Origin: Flavobacterium terrigena
GTDB taxonomy: Bacteria; Bacteroidota; Bacteroidia; Flavobacteriales; Flavobacteriaceae
DNA length: 64,000 nt
Direction of reading: 5' to 3'
Assembly (NCBI RefSeq): GCF_900108955.1
Contig: NZ_FNYA01000005.1
Location: forward strand, 1-64,000
Both the position numbers and the translations under genes were made by a program. A model generated the notes under the pieces. The model did not search any database and had not been told where the DNA came from. It saw only the letters and a program-made list of their open reading frames with translations. Positions 51,306 through 59,924 of the stretch are shown piece by piece. Position 1 is the stretch's first letter, and every line of letters begins with the position of its first letter.

Positions 51306-51698
51306 ATGAAGACATTAAAAAAAATTACATTATTATCATTTTCATCAGTTGCGCTATTAACAACTGGAAATATTTTTTCACAAACTAAGAAAAGTAACAT
51401 CGAACAAGATGAAAAAATAGAAAAATTACTAGTTGAGAAGCGAAAAAACAATTCAGCAATCACCATAAACGACAAATTTAAAATTCAAATTTTCTATGGA
51501 AACATAGAAGAATCGAAAAAAGCACTTATAGCATTTAAAAAAGACTTTTCTCAAACTGACGGAACTATCATTTTTGGTAATCCATCTTACAAAGTTTGGG
51601 TAGGTAGTTTTAAAAGTAAAATTGAAGCTGAAAAGGCACTTATTACTATAAAAAAGAAATACCCAAGTTCAGTAATTATTGAACCTAACAAAAAGTAA
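51306..51698 (+). CDS. SPOR-domain protein, exported
   Basis: A 130-residue protein with a signal peptide (M-K-T-L-K-K-I-T-L-L-S-F-S-S-V-A-L-L, ending near N-I-F-S-Q) and a C-terminal SPOR domain at about 55-125 (F-K-I-Q-I-F-Y-G-N, Y-K-V-W-V-G-S-F-K-S-K-I-E-A-E-K-A-L). SPOR domains bind denuded peptidoglycan, so a periplasmic, wall-binding role is expected. Divergent from actA; small SPOR genes beside the ACIII operon are familiar in Flavobacteriia. Confidence 0.87.
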   Translation: MKTLKKITLLSFSSVALLTTGNIFSQTKKSNIEQDEKIEKLLVEKRKNNSAITINDKFKIQIFYGNIEESKKALIAFKKDFSQTDGTIIFGNPSYKVWVGSFKSKIEAEKALITIKKKYPSSVIIEPNKK

Positions 51699-51754
51699 TT
51701 TTAACATTTTTTTGGCATAATTTTTGCTACAGTTTTTCTTTAAACTTAACCAAC

Positions 51755-53962
51755 ATGAAGAAGGATTACTTATGCCTATTTGGGTTACTGGCACTAACTA
51801 CCCAATTATCTTTTAGTCAAGAAGTTACCGACACGATTAAATCCCAAAACATCGAAGAGATAAAAATCAACTCTAAGAAATTTACAATTAATAAAAATCA
51901 AACCCCATCACAAATTGAAATTTTTTCAAAAGAAAAGATAGAATTTCAAAATTTTCAAACCACTGCTGATATGTTGGCAAATTCAGGTTCTTTATTTGTT
52001 CAAAAATCACAACAAGGAGCCGGAAGTCCAGTAATCAGAGGATTTGAAGCAAGCAGAGTATTACTTTTAGTAGATGGAGTTCGCATGAACAACTTAATCT
52101 TTAGAGCTGGACATTTACAAAACATCATTACAGTAGATGAAAATTTCTTAGAAACAGCTTTAGTACAGTATGGCCCAACCTCATCATTATATGGTAGTGA
52201 CGCGTTAGGTGGTTCTGTAAATATGATTACAAAAAGAGCCAAATTCGGTGATGGATTTACTGGAAATGTAAACACAAGGTATTCATCAGTAAACGAAGAA
52301 AAATCAGGATATTTTGATATTAATTATGGTACTACAAATTTCGCATCGTTAACCGCTTTTTCATATAATGATTTCGGTGATTTGAAAATGGGAAGAACCA
52401 AAAATCATAATGGCGAATTCTTTGGAGAAAGAATATATTACGCTGAAAACAACTATAGCAACGCTACAGATGTTAATATCTTAAATCCAGACAAATACAC
52501 GCAAGTTGGAACTGCTTACAAGCAATGGAATTTCATGCAAAAATTTATGTATGAAACTAAAAGCAAATTTAAGCACAGTGTAAACTTTCAATATTCAAAC
52601 ACAACAGACGTTCCAAGATATGACAGACTTACTGAAAGAAGCGGCGGAAATATGACGTTTGCTGAATGGTATTATGGTCCACAAAAAAGACTTTTAGGAG
52701 TTTACAGCTTAGAAAAAGATAATTTTTTTGGGAAAACAAATTTCAGACTAGACGCTTCATATCAAGATGTTGAAGAAAGCAGAAACGACAGAAGATTTAA
52801 CAATGCAAAATTAAGAACCCAATTAGAAGAAGTAGCTATTTATAGTGTAAATGCACATTTTAATACACCGTTATTAAAAGGTAACTTATATTATGGCATT
52901 GAAAATTATTACGAGACATTAAATTCATCTGCAACAAGAGTTAACATTTACACTGGAGAACCTTCAGAAGTAAGCACAAGATACCCAGACGGCAACAATT
53001 CTTTATTAAGAAATGAATTATATGCCTCTTTTTCAAAAACTAAAGAAAAATGGCATTATAATATAGGTGGTAGAATTGGTCAAACAAATTTAAAAAGTCA
53101 AATTGTAAACAACTCGGCATTCAATTTCCCTTTTACAGAAATCAATCAACATAACATAACTTATAGTGTAAATGCTGGATTAGTTCATAATACTTCAGAA
53201 AATTTCATATTAAAAACAAATATTGGAACAGGATATAGAGCACCAAATATTGATGATTTAGCAAAAATATTTGACACATCTCCAAATGCTATTTTAGTTA
53301 TTCCAAACAACGACTTAGGTCCAGAAACTACAGTTACATCTGACTTTGGATTTGTACTTAAATCTAAAAACAACAAACACAATTTTGAAGCTACTTATTA
53401 TTATACAGCAGTTAACAATGTAATTGTTACTAAAGAATTCTCTTTAAATGGTGCGACTCAAATTGACAATGATAACGATGGAATAATGAGTACTATTTTC
53501 GCAAGTCAAAATGACGGAAAGGCTTTTATTACAGGTTTTAATGGAAATATAAAAACAACATTAGCTAGAAACTTAGAATTTAATGGTTCTTATAATGTAA
53601 CTTTAGGAAGAGTTACAGCTTCAGGAAACAGAAGACCTTTAGATCATATTCCTCCTTATTATGGAAAAGTTGGATTTAGCTATGTCCCAAAATGGGCTGT
53701 TTTTGAAGCTTATATGTTATTTAATGGTAAAAAACACTTAAAAGATTATTCTACAAGTGGTGAAGATAATTTAGCATATGCACCAGCGAACGGAATGCCA
53801 GCTTGGGAAACTTATAACTTCAAAGCTTCTTCAAAACAAATATTTGGATTCACTTTATATGCTGGTATGGAAAACATCTTAGATACACAGTATAGAAATT
53901 TTGCATCAGGAATTAACGCTGGTGGAAGAAATATTTATGGTGGAGCTAAGTATAGTTTCTAA
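51755..53962 (+). CDS. TonB-dependent outer-membrane receptor
   Basis: Ligand-gated porin that imports a substrate with TonB/ExbBD energy. The 735 residues start with a signal peptide (about 1-22) and a plug domain: S-P-V-I-R-G-F-E-A-S-R-V-L-L-L-V-D-G-V-R-M-N-N near 88-110, Y-G-S-D-A-L-G-G-S-V-N-M near 147. The barrel runs to a terminal aromatic residue (I-Y-G-G-A-K-Y-S-F). G-Y-R-A-P-N-I-D-D-L-A-K-I-F-D resembles the barrel motif of heme/hemoglobin and siderophore receptors, so heme or iron uptake is likely but not certain; the ligand cannot be read from the sequence. Confidence 0.88.
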   Translation: MKKDYLCLFGLLALTTQLSFSQEVTDTIKSQNIEEIKINSKKFTINKNQTPSQIEIFSKEKIEFQNFQTTADMLANSGSLFVQKSQQGAGSPVIRGFEASRVLLLVDGVRMNNLIFRAGHLQNIITVDENFLETALVQYGPTSSLYGSDALGGSVNMITKRAKFGDGFTGNVNTRYSSVNEEKSGYFDINYGTTNFASLTAFSYNDFGDLKMGRTKNHNGEFFGERIYYAENNYSNATDVNILNPDKYTQVGTAYKQWNFMQKFMYETKSKFKHSVNFQYSNTTDVPRYDRLTERSGGNMTFAEWYYGPQKRLLGVYSLEKDNFFGKTNFRLDASYQDVEESRNDRRFNNAKLRTQLEEVAIYSVNAHFNTPLLKGNLYYGIENYYETLNSSATRVNIYTGEPSEVSTRYPDGNNSLLRNELYASFSKTKEKWHYNIGGRIGQTNLKSQIVNNSAFNFPFTEINQHNITYSVNAGLVHNTSENFILKTNIGTGYRAPNIDDLAKIFDTSPNAILVIPNNDLGPETTVTSDFGFVLKSKNNKHNFEATYYYTAVNNVIVTKEFSLNGATQIDNDNDGIMSTIFASQNDGKAFITGFNGNIKTTLARNLEFNGSYNVTLGRVTASGNRRPLDHIPPYYGKVGFSYVPKWAVFEAYMLFNGKKHLKDYSTSGEDNLAYAPANGMPAWETYNFKASSKQIFGFTLYAGMENILDTQYRNFASGINAGGRNIYGGAKYSF

Positions 53963-53985
53963 AAACTGGAAAAACATTATAATAA

Positions 53986-54016
53986 AAATGCGTTCTGATA
54001 TTCGGAACGCATTTTA
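53986..54016. terminator. Bidirectional terminator between the TonB receptor and cbpM
   Basis: AAAATGCGTTCTGA, loop TAT, TCGGAACGCATTTT (one G-T) followed by T-rich sequence. Lies between convergent genes. Confidence 0.8.
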
Positions 54017-54040
54017 TTATTATTATTATTTCAAACAAAA

Positions 54041-54331
54041 TCACTCATATAAACCTAAACGATTTTTTAAATATTTGATTTCTGAAAGCAATTGATTTTC
54101 TTTTTCGAGAAGATTTAAGATAATTTCAATACCTTCTTTATTAATATTTAAATCATTGTGTAAACGGATTATTTTTTCAACATGAACTAATTGATTTTTG
54201 TCCAAATATTTATTATCGTTATGCACAATAACTTCAATCAAACCAAAGGATTCTAAATCATTAATTAGATTTATTTCAATTTGGTATTCCTGACAAAACA
54301 CATCTACTATGATTAATTCTTGACTTTCCAT
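54041..54331 (-). CDS. cbpM: Chaperone modulatory protein CbpM
   Basis: Binds the J-domain protein CbpA and inhibits its action with DnaK. The 96 residues fit the small MerR-like helical CbpM family, with an N-terminal two-helix part (C-Q-E-Y-Q-I-E-I-N-L-I-N-D-L-E-S-F-G-L-I) and a coiled C-terminus (L-L-E-K-E-N-Q-L-L-S-E-I-K-Y-L-K). It lies 7 bases after cbpA on the same strand, the classic pair. Confidence 0.8.
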   Translation of the reverse strand: MESQELIIVDVFCQEYQIEINLINDLESFGLIEVIVHNDNKYLDKNQLVHVEKIIRLHNDLNINKEGIEIILNLLEKENQLLSEIKYLKNRLGLYE

Positions 54332-54338
54332 AGTTGTT

Positions 54339-55232
54339 TTATTTATTTACTGAATTTGCTAATTCTTTGAATAACGCTATTTCCTTCTCTGATAGATTTG
54401 TCGGAATCAAAATATTATAAGTGATATACAAATCTCCAAATTCACCTTCTTTTTTATAAATAGGAAATCCTTTCCCTTTCAATCGGACTTTTGTACCATT
54501 TTGAGTTCCAGCAGCAACTTTTAATTTTAATTTAGCATGATTAAAATCAGTAATTGTAATATCTCCACCTAAAACAGCAGCATATAAATCTAAATCATGA
54601 GTTAAAAACAAGTCATTTTCAACTCGTTTAAACAAACTAGAATTTGAAATTGAAAAAGTAATATACAAATCTCCGCTTGGGCCATTATTTATTCCTGGAC
54701 TACCATAACCACTTATTTTTATGGTTTGCTGATCTTCAATTCCTGCTGGAATTGTTATTCGTATGTTTTTCCCATTAACAGTAAATTCCTTTTTATGGGT
54801 TGTATATGCTTCTTTAATATCTATTTGAAGCTTGGCTTGGATATCTTGACCTCTATATTTAGTTTGAGTTCTTCCGCTACGTTCTTGATTTCCGAACATA
54901 GAAGAGAAAAAATCCGAAAAATCTTCTCCATTAAAATCAGCATTAGCTTGTCGTTGTCTACCTGAATTGGTCCTTTGCTGTTGTTGGTATTTTTCATACT
55001 CTTCACCATTTTCCCAATCTTTACCGTATTTGTCGTATTTTTTCCTTTTTTCAGGATGGCTTAAAACTTCATTAGCTTCATTAAGTTGCTGAAACTTAGC
55101 ATGCGCATCTTTATCGCTAGGAATAATGTCTGGATGCAATTTTCTAGCTAATTTACGGTATGCTTTTTTTATTTCATCACTTGTTGCGTCTTTAGACACA
55201 CCTAGTACTTTATAATAATCAATAAATTCCAT
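54339..55232 (-). CDS. cbpA: CbpA-type J-domain co-chaperone
   Basis: DnaK partner and nucleoid-associated co-chaperone. The 297 residues have a J-domain at about 4-70 with the essential H-P-D (R-K-L-H-P-D), a glycine-poor linker with Q-Q-Q repeats, and two substrate-binding beta-domains from about 120 (K-I-S-G-Y-G-S-P-G). The zinc-finger region of DnaJ is absent, which is the mark of CbpA. Upstream of cbpM in a two-gene operon. Confidence 0.9.
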   Translation of the reverse strand: MEFIDYYKVLGVSKDATSDEIKKAYRKLARKLHPDIIPSDKDAHAKFQQLNEANEVLSHPEKRKKYDKYGKDWENGEEYEKYQQQQRTNSGRQRQANADFNGEDFSDFFSSMFGNQERSGRTQTKYRGQDIQAKLQIDIKEAYTTHKKEFTVNGKNIRITIPAGIEDQQTIKISGYGSPGINNGPSGDLYITFSISNSSLFKRVENDLFLTHDLDLYAAVLGGDITITDFNHAKLKLKVAAGTQNGTKVRLKGKGFPIYKKEGEFGDLYITYNILIPTNLSEKEIALFKELANSVNK

Positions 55233-55328
55233 AATAGCAATGAATTAAACAAATTAACAGTTGGTAGCTTTTAGTAAATTTACGAAAAACAGATGACTTT
55301 TCTTAAAAAACTATTGCAAGATTTTTTA

Positions 55329-56075
55329 CTAATATTTCCCACTTAACAACTCTCCACCAATTGCCGATTTTGGCTCGATGTTTAATTTTTTCATCATTTC
55401 ATATGTCGTGCAAACTGCTGCAGAAGTTACAGGAATTCCACATTCCGCTTGGATTAAATCAATCGCTTCTAACGATGGCATTTGCACACAAGCCGAAGCA
55501 ACCAAAACATCTACATCAGTTAAATCTAATTGCTTATAGATTTCCAATAAATTCAGCGGGTTTTGAGCCGCTACTTCTAAATTATCTGGAATTTCTAATG
55601 CAATACTTTGTTTTACTTTTATGCCTTGGTGTTCGATATAATCGACAACCATATCTGTTAAAGGACGCATATATGGTGTAATTATCGAAATTTGTTTCGC
55701 GCCTAAAACCTTTAAACCATTGATTAAAGCACCAGCCGAAGTTACAATTGGAGTTGGAAAATCATTCGCAATGGTTTCTTGATGTAAATTCACTTCAGAA
55801 ACGCAATGATAACCTCTTCCCATACTCATAATAGCAACCAAACATGCATAACCCATCACATCAACATGAGCATCTGATAATTCTTGAGCGCATTTTAAAC
55901 TCATCGCATCCATCGCTTCCAATTCTTCTTTGGTTACTTTCTTCATTCGCATTCTACTACTGTGAAACGTAAAACGTTCTGGTAAAATGGTTTCGCGTGA
56001 ACGAAAAATGGCTGGTATTTCGGTTTCCATCGTTACATTTGATGATGGAACTATTTGTCCTATTCTGTATTTCAT
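55329..56075 (-). CDS. Maleate cis-trans isomerase family protein
   Basis: Predicted to convert maleate to fumarate through a thiol adduct. The 248 residues belong to the Asp/Glu racemase-like fold and have the two catalytic cysteines: C78 in G-Y-A-C-L-V-A and C196 in V-A-S-A-C-V-Q-M-P. The start I-G-Q-I-V-P-S-S-N-V-T-M-E-T-E and the C-T-T-Y-E-M block fit maleate isomerases (MaiA/NicF) better than arylmalonate decarboxylases, which keep a single cysteine. The last gene of the gentisate cluster, 64 bases after the FAH gene, where it could act on maleate released from maleylpyruvate. Substrate is inferred. Confidence 0.8.
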   Translation of the reverse strand: MKYRIGQIVPSSNVTMETEIPAIFRSRETILPERFTFHSSRMRMKKVTKEELEAMDAMSLKCAQELSDAHVDVMGYACLVAIMSMGRGYHCVSEVNLHQETIANDFPTPIVTSAGALINGLKVLGAKQISIITPYMRPLTDMVVDYIEHQGIKVKQSIALEIPDNLEVAAQNPLNLLEIYKQLDLTDVDVLVASACVQMPSLEAIDLIQAECGIPVTSAAVCTTYEMMKKLNIEPKSAIGGELLSGKY

Positions 56076-56139
56076 GGTTTTTATAGTTTATAGTCTCAGT
56101 TAACAGTCTGAAAACTGAAAACTGAGACTGAACATTTTT

Positions 56140-57048
56140 TTAAATTTCCTTAATCGTATTCACAATCGTTCCAATTCCTTCCACAGTAGCTTCTACCACA
56201 TCACCATCGTACATCCATTCTTGTGGATCTCTTCCGGCTCCTACTCCAGCCGGAGTTCCTGTTGCGATGATATCTCCTGGTTCTAAAGTGAAAACAACAC
56301 TTAAATCTTCAATCAAATCGTTAATGTTGAATAATAAGAATTTTGTATTCGAATTTTGTTTCTCTACTCCATTTACTTTTAAAGATAAATTCAAGTTATG
56401 TGGATTCTCAATTTCGTCTCTCGTTACTAAAACCGGACCCATTGGCGCAAAAGTATCTTGACCTTTAGACACAATCCATTGTCCTTCTCTACGACAATCA
56501 CGCGCAGAAATATCGTTAATTACGGTATATCCGAAAACATAATCTAATGCGTCTTCTTTAGCTACATATTTTCCTTTTTTACCAATAACCACAGCCAATT
56601 CACATTCCCAATCTAATTGAGAAGTCAATTTTGTGTTTTTAATAATGTTTGTATTTGTTGCTGTAACTGTTGTTGGTGGTTTCGAAAAAATAATTGGTTT
56701 TGCAGGTAATTTCCCTGTTGTATCTAACGTTCTTGCACTTTCCGCAACGTGTTCCGTGTAATTTAAACCAATTCCGATGATGTTTTTTCTTGGTTTTTCG
56801 ATTGGCGCTAAGAAAGTCACTTCGTCTAATTCATAAGAGATTTCTTCGAAGAAATTTTCTTCAGTTTCCGAAATTAATTCTGTGATTTCAGCAATAATTT
56901 CAAATCCCATATCAATTAAATCCAACATATCATTTGGTAATGGAAAATTAGAAATTTCTCCAAAATCTTCCATATCAACAACCTGATTGTTATGTAAAAA
57001 ACCTAATCTTGGTTCTGAGTCTTGTGTTTTGTAAGTAAGTAGTTTCAT
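56140..57048 (-). CDS. FAH-family hydrolase (maleylpyruvate or fumarylpyruvate hydrolase)
   Basis: Splits an acylpyruvate to a dicarboxylate and pyruvate. The 302 residues have the FAH core: I-G-I-G-L-N-Y-T-E-H-V-A-E-S near 90-103, the metal-binding glutamates around D-W-E-C-E-L-A-V-V-I-G, and S-K-G-Q-D-T-F-A-P-M-G-P-V. In the cluster it follows gentisate dioxygenase, so the substrate should be maleylpyruvate or its trans isomer. The two cannot be told apart by eye. Because a maleate isomerase follows and no maleylpyruvate isomerase is seen, maleylpyruvate is favoured (inference). Confidence 0.85.
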   Translation of the reverse strand: MKLLTYKTQDSEPRLGFLHNNQVVDMEDFGEISNFPLPNDMLDLIDMGFEIIAEITELISETEENFFEEISYELDEVTFLAPIEKPRKNIIGIGLNYTEHVAESARTLDTTGKLPAKPIIFSKPPTTVTATNTNIIKNTKLTSQLDWECELAVVIGKKGKYVAKEDALDYVFGYTVINDISARDCRREGQWIVSKGQDTFAPMGPVLVTRDEIENPHNLNLSLKVNGVEKQNSNTKFLLFNINDLIEDLSVVFTLEPGDIIATGTPAGVGAGRDPQEWMYDGDVVEATVEGIGTIVNTIKEI

Positions 57049-57062
57049 TATTTATATTATTA

Positions 57063-57094
57063 AACCCTCGAAGGGTTTTGAACCCTTCGAGGGT
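57063..57094. repeat. Hairpin repeat copy 4 (CCCTTCGAGGG type)
   Basis: ACCCTCGAAGGGTTTTGAAC followed by CCTTCGAGGGT: arms of 13 bases, within the gentisate cluster between two genes on the same strand. Here it cannot be a simple operon end if the cluster is one transcript, and may tune expression of the downstream genes. Confidence 0.75.
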
Positions 57095-57099
57095 CGTTA

Positions 57100-58206
57100 T
57101 TAAATTATTTGTTGTCCGTTATTTTCTTCTAATTCTCTTGATTGGAATAAACCTAAACTTTCAATTACTGGTAAATCGTTGAATTGAAATAAGCAAGCGT
57201 CTTCCGTTTCCGATAAGTTGTGATGTTCGTGCCAAGCCCAAGAAGGAACACAGAAAATATCTCTTTCTTTCCAATCATATCTTTTCCCGTTAATGATAGA
57301 ATATCCTTTTCCCTTCGCACATTGATATACGATTGAACCTGTGTGTTTATGCGCTTTTCCTTTAAAACCAGCTGGCAATAGTTGCATAGCTGCTCCCATT
57401 GTTTGCATTACATGTCCGCCAGTTAATGGATTCGAATATTGCATAAAAATCCCATCAAACGGATTCACTTCAGTAACTTTTTGTGCTTCTAAAAGCGCTG
57501 GATATACATTTTTCCAAGAATATTTAAATAATGGCGAATACGGTTTGTCCCAAGTTTTATCTGCAGGAATTAATCCAGCACAACCATAAGCAATTGGAGA
57601 ATAATTCAAGGGTTGCTCTAAAGGTTGTTTCCCATCATACACCGCATAATCATTTGCTTCCAAAGCATTGACTAACGGAATATCTAATCCATCTTGCCAA
57701 ATACAGGTTTTACCGCCTTCTTCTACACCATGTTCATGCCAAGTTGAATTTGGAGTAATGACAAAATCGTTGACTTCCAACATGATTTTATTTCCATCAA
57801 CAACAGTATATCCTCTATCACCTTCCATAATGAAACGCAATGCAGAAGCTCGATGACGATGCGCTGATGTGCTTTCTCCAGGACGAGTCACTTGAATTCC
57901 AGTATACAACCAACCTACAGCTGCCGAAACATCTTTACGTTTGTCGTTTACCAGATATACTACACGTCTTCCAGCTTGTTCTGGTGTAACTAATTCTGAT
58001 GATTTTAAAACTAATTCTCTTAAATCGTCATATTTCCAAAGCATTGGAACAGATGAACTTCTTGGCTCCCAAGGCTCAATATCGTTGGCAACTGTCCATA
58101 ATGCACCAGCACCAAGCGTTTCTAATTCTTTATAATATGCGACTAATTCTGGCGAATCTTGTACTCTTGCACGACCAATTTGGTCATCTGAAAATTTATC
58201 TTCCAT
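57100..58206 (-). CDS. Gentisate 1,2-dioxygenase-like bicupin
   Basis: Fe(II) ring-cleaving dioxygenase that opens gentisate to maleylpyruvate. The 368 residues are two cupins. The N-terminal cupin has the metal ligands in S-A-H-R-H-R-A-S-A-L-R-F (H116, H118) and W-H-E-H-G (H157); the C-terminal cupin has G-K-A-H-K-H-T-G-S and S-W-A-W-H-E-H-H. W-x-x-Y-D-D-L-R-E-L and E-Q-A-G-R-R are typical of the gentisate group. Close relatives act on salicylate, 1-hydroxy-2-naphthoate, 5-nitrosalicylate or 5-aminosalicylate, so gentisate itself is the most likely but not the only candidate substrate. Confidence 0.88.
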   Translation of the reverse strand: MEDKFSDDQIGRARVQDSPELVAYYKELETLGAGALWTVANDIEPWEPRSSSVPMLWKYDDLRELVLKSSELVTPEQAGRRVVYLVNDKRKDVSAAVGWLYTGIQVTRPGESTSAHRHRASALRFIMEGDRGYTVVDGNKIMLEVNDFVITPNSTWHEHGVEEGGKTCIWQDGLDIPLVNALEANDYAVYDGKQPLEQPLNYSPIAYGCAGLIPADKTWDKPYSPLFKYSWKNVYPALLEAQKVTEVNPFDGIFMQYSNPLTGGHVMQTMGAAMQLLPAGFKGKAHKHTGSIVYQCAKGKGYSIINGKRYDWKERDIFCVPSWAWHEHHNLSETEDACLFQFNDLPVIESLGLFQSRELEENNGQQII

Positions 58207-58218
58207 AGTATTTTAATG

Positions 58219-59199
58219 CTATCTTTTATTAAATTCCTCGTGATTGTCGATAAACGTTATTTTTCGAGTTGGCGCAATGTTTACACGTAAATCAAAAATA
58301 TCAAATCTGTTATAATGTCCGAGAATATCGTGCATTTGTTTTGGTTGGATGCATTTTTCTAAATCGATATCAGCGTAAACCATTCCTTCATCGTCAATTA
58401 ATGGTTCGCCAATTACAGCGCCGTTTGGACCAATAAATCCTGAAAAAGCTGAGTTTTTACGAGTTAGTAATTCTTCCACATTTGGAACATCTTCTTTTAA
58501 CGCTTCCATAATTTCTTTAGAAACCGTTGAACACGAAACAATCGTAAACAATTTTCCTTCAAAAGAATGTGCTGCGGCACGAATTTTTATTGCTTCCGCC
58601 ATGTTATAATCTGGTGGCGCCACTGGCAACGAAATGTAATTCGCAATATGAATTAGTTCACCTTGAGAAAGCAAAGTAAAACGCGCTAAAGTGTTGGTGT
58701 TTTCCCCACAAGCTAACGTTCCAATTGGACCAATTTCTGTATTATATACTTTTAATGAAGAACCGTCTCCAGAAGTCCACGTTAGTTTTTCAGCCCAAGT
58801 TGGTACTAACTTTCTGTGTTTTCCGATTAAGATTCCATTGTTATCGATAATTAAATTGGTGTTGTAAATTTCACCATACGAATCACCACGTTCGTTAATT
58901 CCGATTACGATGTGAATATTATGGTCTTTTGCAGCTTGAAACAACGGTTGCATCGCATCATCGTCCGTTTTTACAGAACATTTATATAGTTTTTCGTACC
59001 ATTTACTACCTAGAACTGGCGTCATGATCCAATTCCAGTACGGATAACCCGCAACAAAAACTTCCGGAAAAGCAATCAATTGCGCGCCATTTTGACTCGC
59101 TTCTTTGATAAATGTAATTGCTTTTTCAACTGTTTTTTCTACGTTTAGAAAAACGGGTGACGTTTGCACGGTGGCTGCTTTGATTTTTTTAAAGTCCAT
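58219..59199 (-). CDS. Nitrilase-superfamily enzyme
   Basis: Carbon-nitrogen hydrolase of 326 residues with all three catalytic residues: E46 (A-F-P-E-V-F-V-A-G-Y-P), K130 (K-H-R-K-L-V-P-T) and C164 (L-A-C-G-E-N-T-N). The C-G-E-N context and the S-x-x-W-T-S-G-D-G motif after the lysine place it among true nitrilases (nitrile to acid plus ammonia) rather than amidases. It starts 19 bases after the thioesterase-side gap and lies 12 bases before the gentisate dioxygenase start, so it is in the same operon. Substrate unknown; an aromatic or aryl-acetic nitrile would fit the cluster. Confidence 0.85.
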   Translation of the reverse strand: MDFKKIKAATVQTSPVFLNVEKTVEKAITFIKEASQNGAQLIAFPEVFVAGYPYWNWIMTPVLGSKWYEKLYKCSVKTDDDAMQPLFQAAKDHNIHIVIGINERGDSYGEIYNTNLIIDNNGILIGKHRKLVPTWAEKLTWTSGDGSSLKVYNTEIGPIGTLACGENTNTLARFTLLSQGELIHIANYISLPVAPPDYNMAEAIKIRAAAHSFEGKLFTIVSCSTVSKEIMEALKEDVPNVEELLTRKNSAFSGFIGPNGAVIGEPLIDDEGMVYADIDLEKCIQPKQMHDILGHYNRFDIFDLRVNIAPTRKITFIDNHEEFNKR

Positions 59200-59247
59200 A
59201 TTTTAATTACGATTTTGGATTTACGATTTAAGAATAAATTACAATTG

Positions 59248-59682
59248 TTATTTCGTAATTTGTAATTCGTAAATCTTAATTTTTTGTTTCATTTCCTCGT
59301 TAAAAGGTTCTGCTTTGATATCGTTTTTATTTTCTTGAAAGGCAACGTTTACTAAAGTTACTTCACCTTCTAAACATGTTTTACCTTGTTCGTCTTCAAA
59401 TGAAAATCCGCATACAATAGAAGCACTTCCCAAGTTTTTAACCCAAAGTTTTTTAGTTAGGATTTCTCCTAAACGAGCCGCTTTTTTAAACTGCACTTTC
59501 AAATCTACAGTTGGAATTCCGTTGGTTTCGTGCATTTTTGAAAACGGTCTGTCTAAAGCTTCTTCGAACCAATCTTCTACTAAGCCATTTAGCATTTCTA
59601 GAAATCTTGGATAGAATACAATTCCAGCATAATCAATATGTTGGAAACGGATTTTTTCTTGTTTTATAAAAGGTTGATTCAT
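59248..59682 (-). CDS. Hotdog-fold acyl-CoA thioesterase (4HBT type)
   Basis: Hydrolyses a CoA thioester to the free acid. The 144 residues show the 4-hydroxybenzoyl-CoA thioesterase signature R-F-Q-H-I-D-Y-A-G-I-V-F-Y-P-R-F, with the catalytic Asp at residue 17. Lying between a benzoate-type CoA ligase and a gentisate dioxygenase, it is well placed to release gentisate (or another hydroxybenzoate) from its CoA ester. Confidence 0.85.
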   Translation of the reverse strand: MNQPFIKQEKIRFQHIDYAGIVFYPRFLEMLNGLVEDWFEEALDRPFSKMHETNGIPTVDLKVQFKKAARLGEILTKKLWVKNLGSASIVCGFSFEDEQGKTCLEGEVTLVNVAFQENKNDIKAEPFNEEMKQKIKIYELQITK

Positions 59683-59924
59683 GTTTTTATTTTATGTCGC
59701 GATGTTTTCTTGTTGCCACGAAGACACTAAGACGCTAAGTTTTTTATTTGTTATTTTGTTTGTCTAAATATTTCTCTTTTGTACTTATTTTAGCCCCGAT
59801 TACCTCACTTGACTACAATTTACAATTGTGTTCGGTGAACACTTCGTGTTTGTAGTGGAAATCCTTTGGTTTTTTTTCAAAAAGCAAAGATTGCAATGGA
59901 TAGCGGGATTAGCTTCTAAAAAAA
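59683..59924. repeat. Intergenic region with AAGACACTAAGACGCTAAG repeat
   Basis: GCCACGAAGACACTAAGACG with CTAAG and a T run lies at 59714-59742, the third copy of the dispersed repeat also at 22648 and 32250. Nothing else was recognised in the rest of the 242 bases. Confidence 0.5.

Noticed and set aside
51257..51475. Minus-strand 72-codon frame upstream of ACIII
   Set aside because: Overlaps the SPOR gene antisense and its promoter; no family features.
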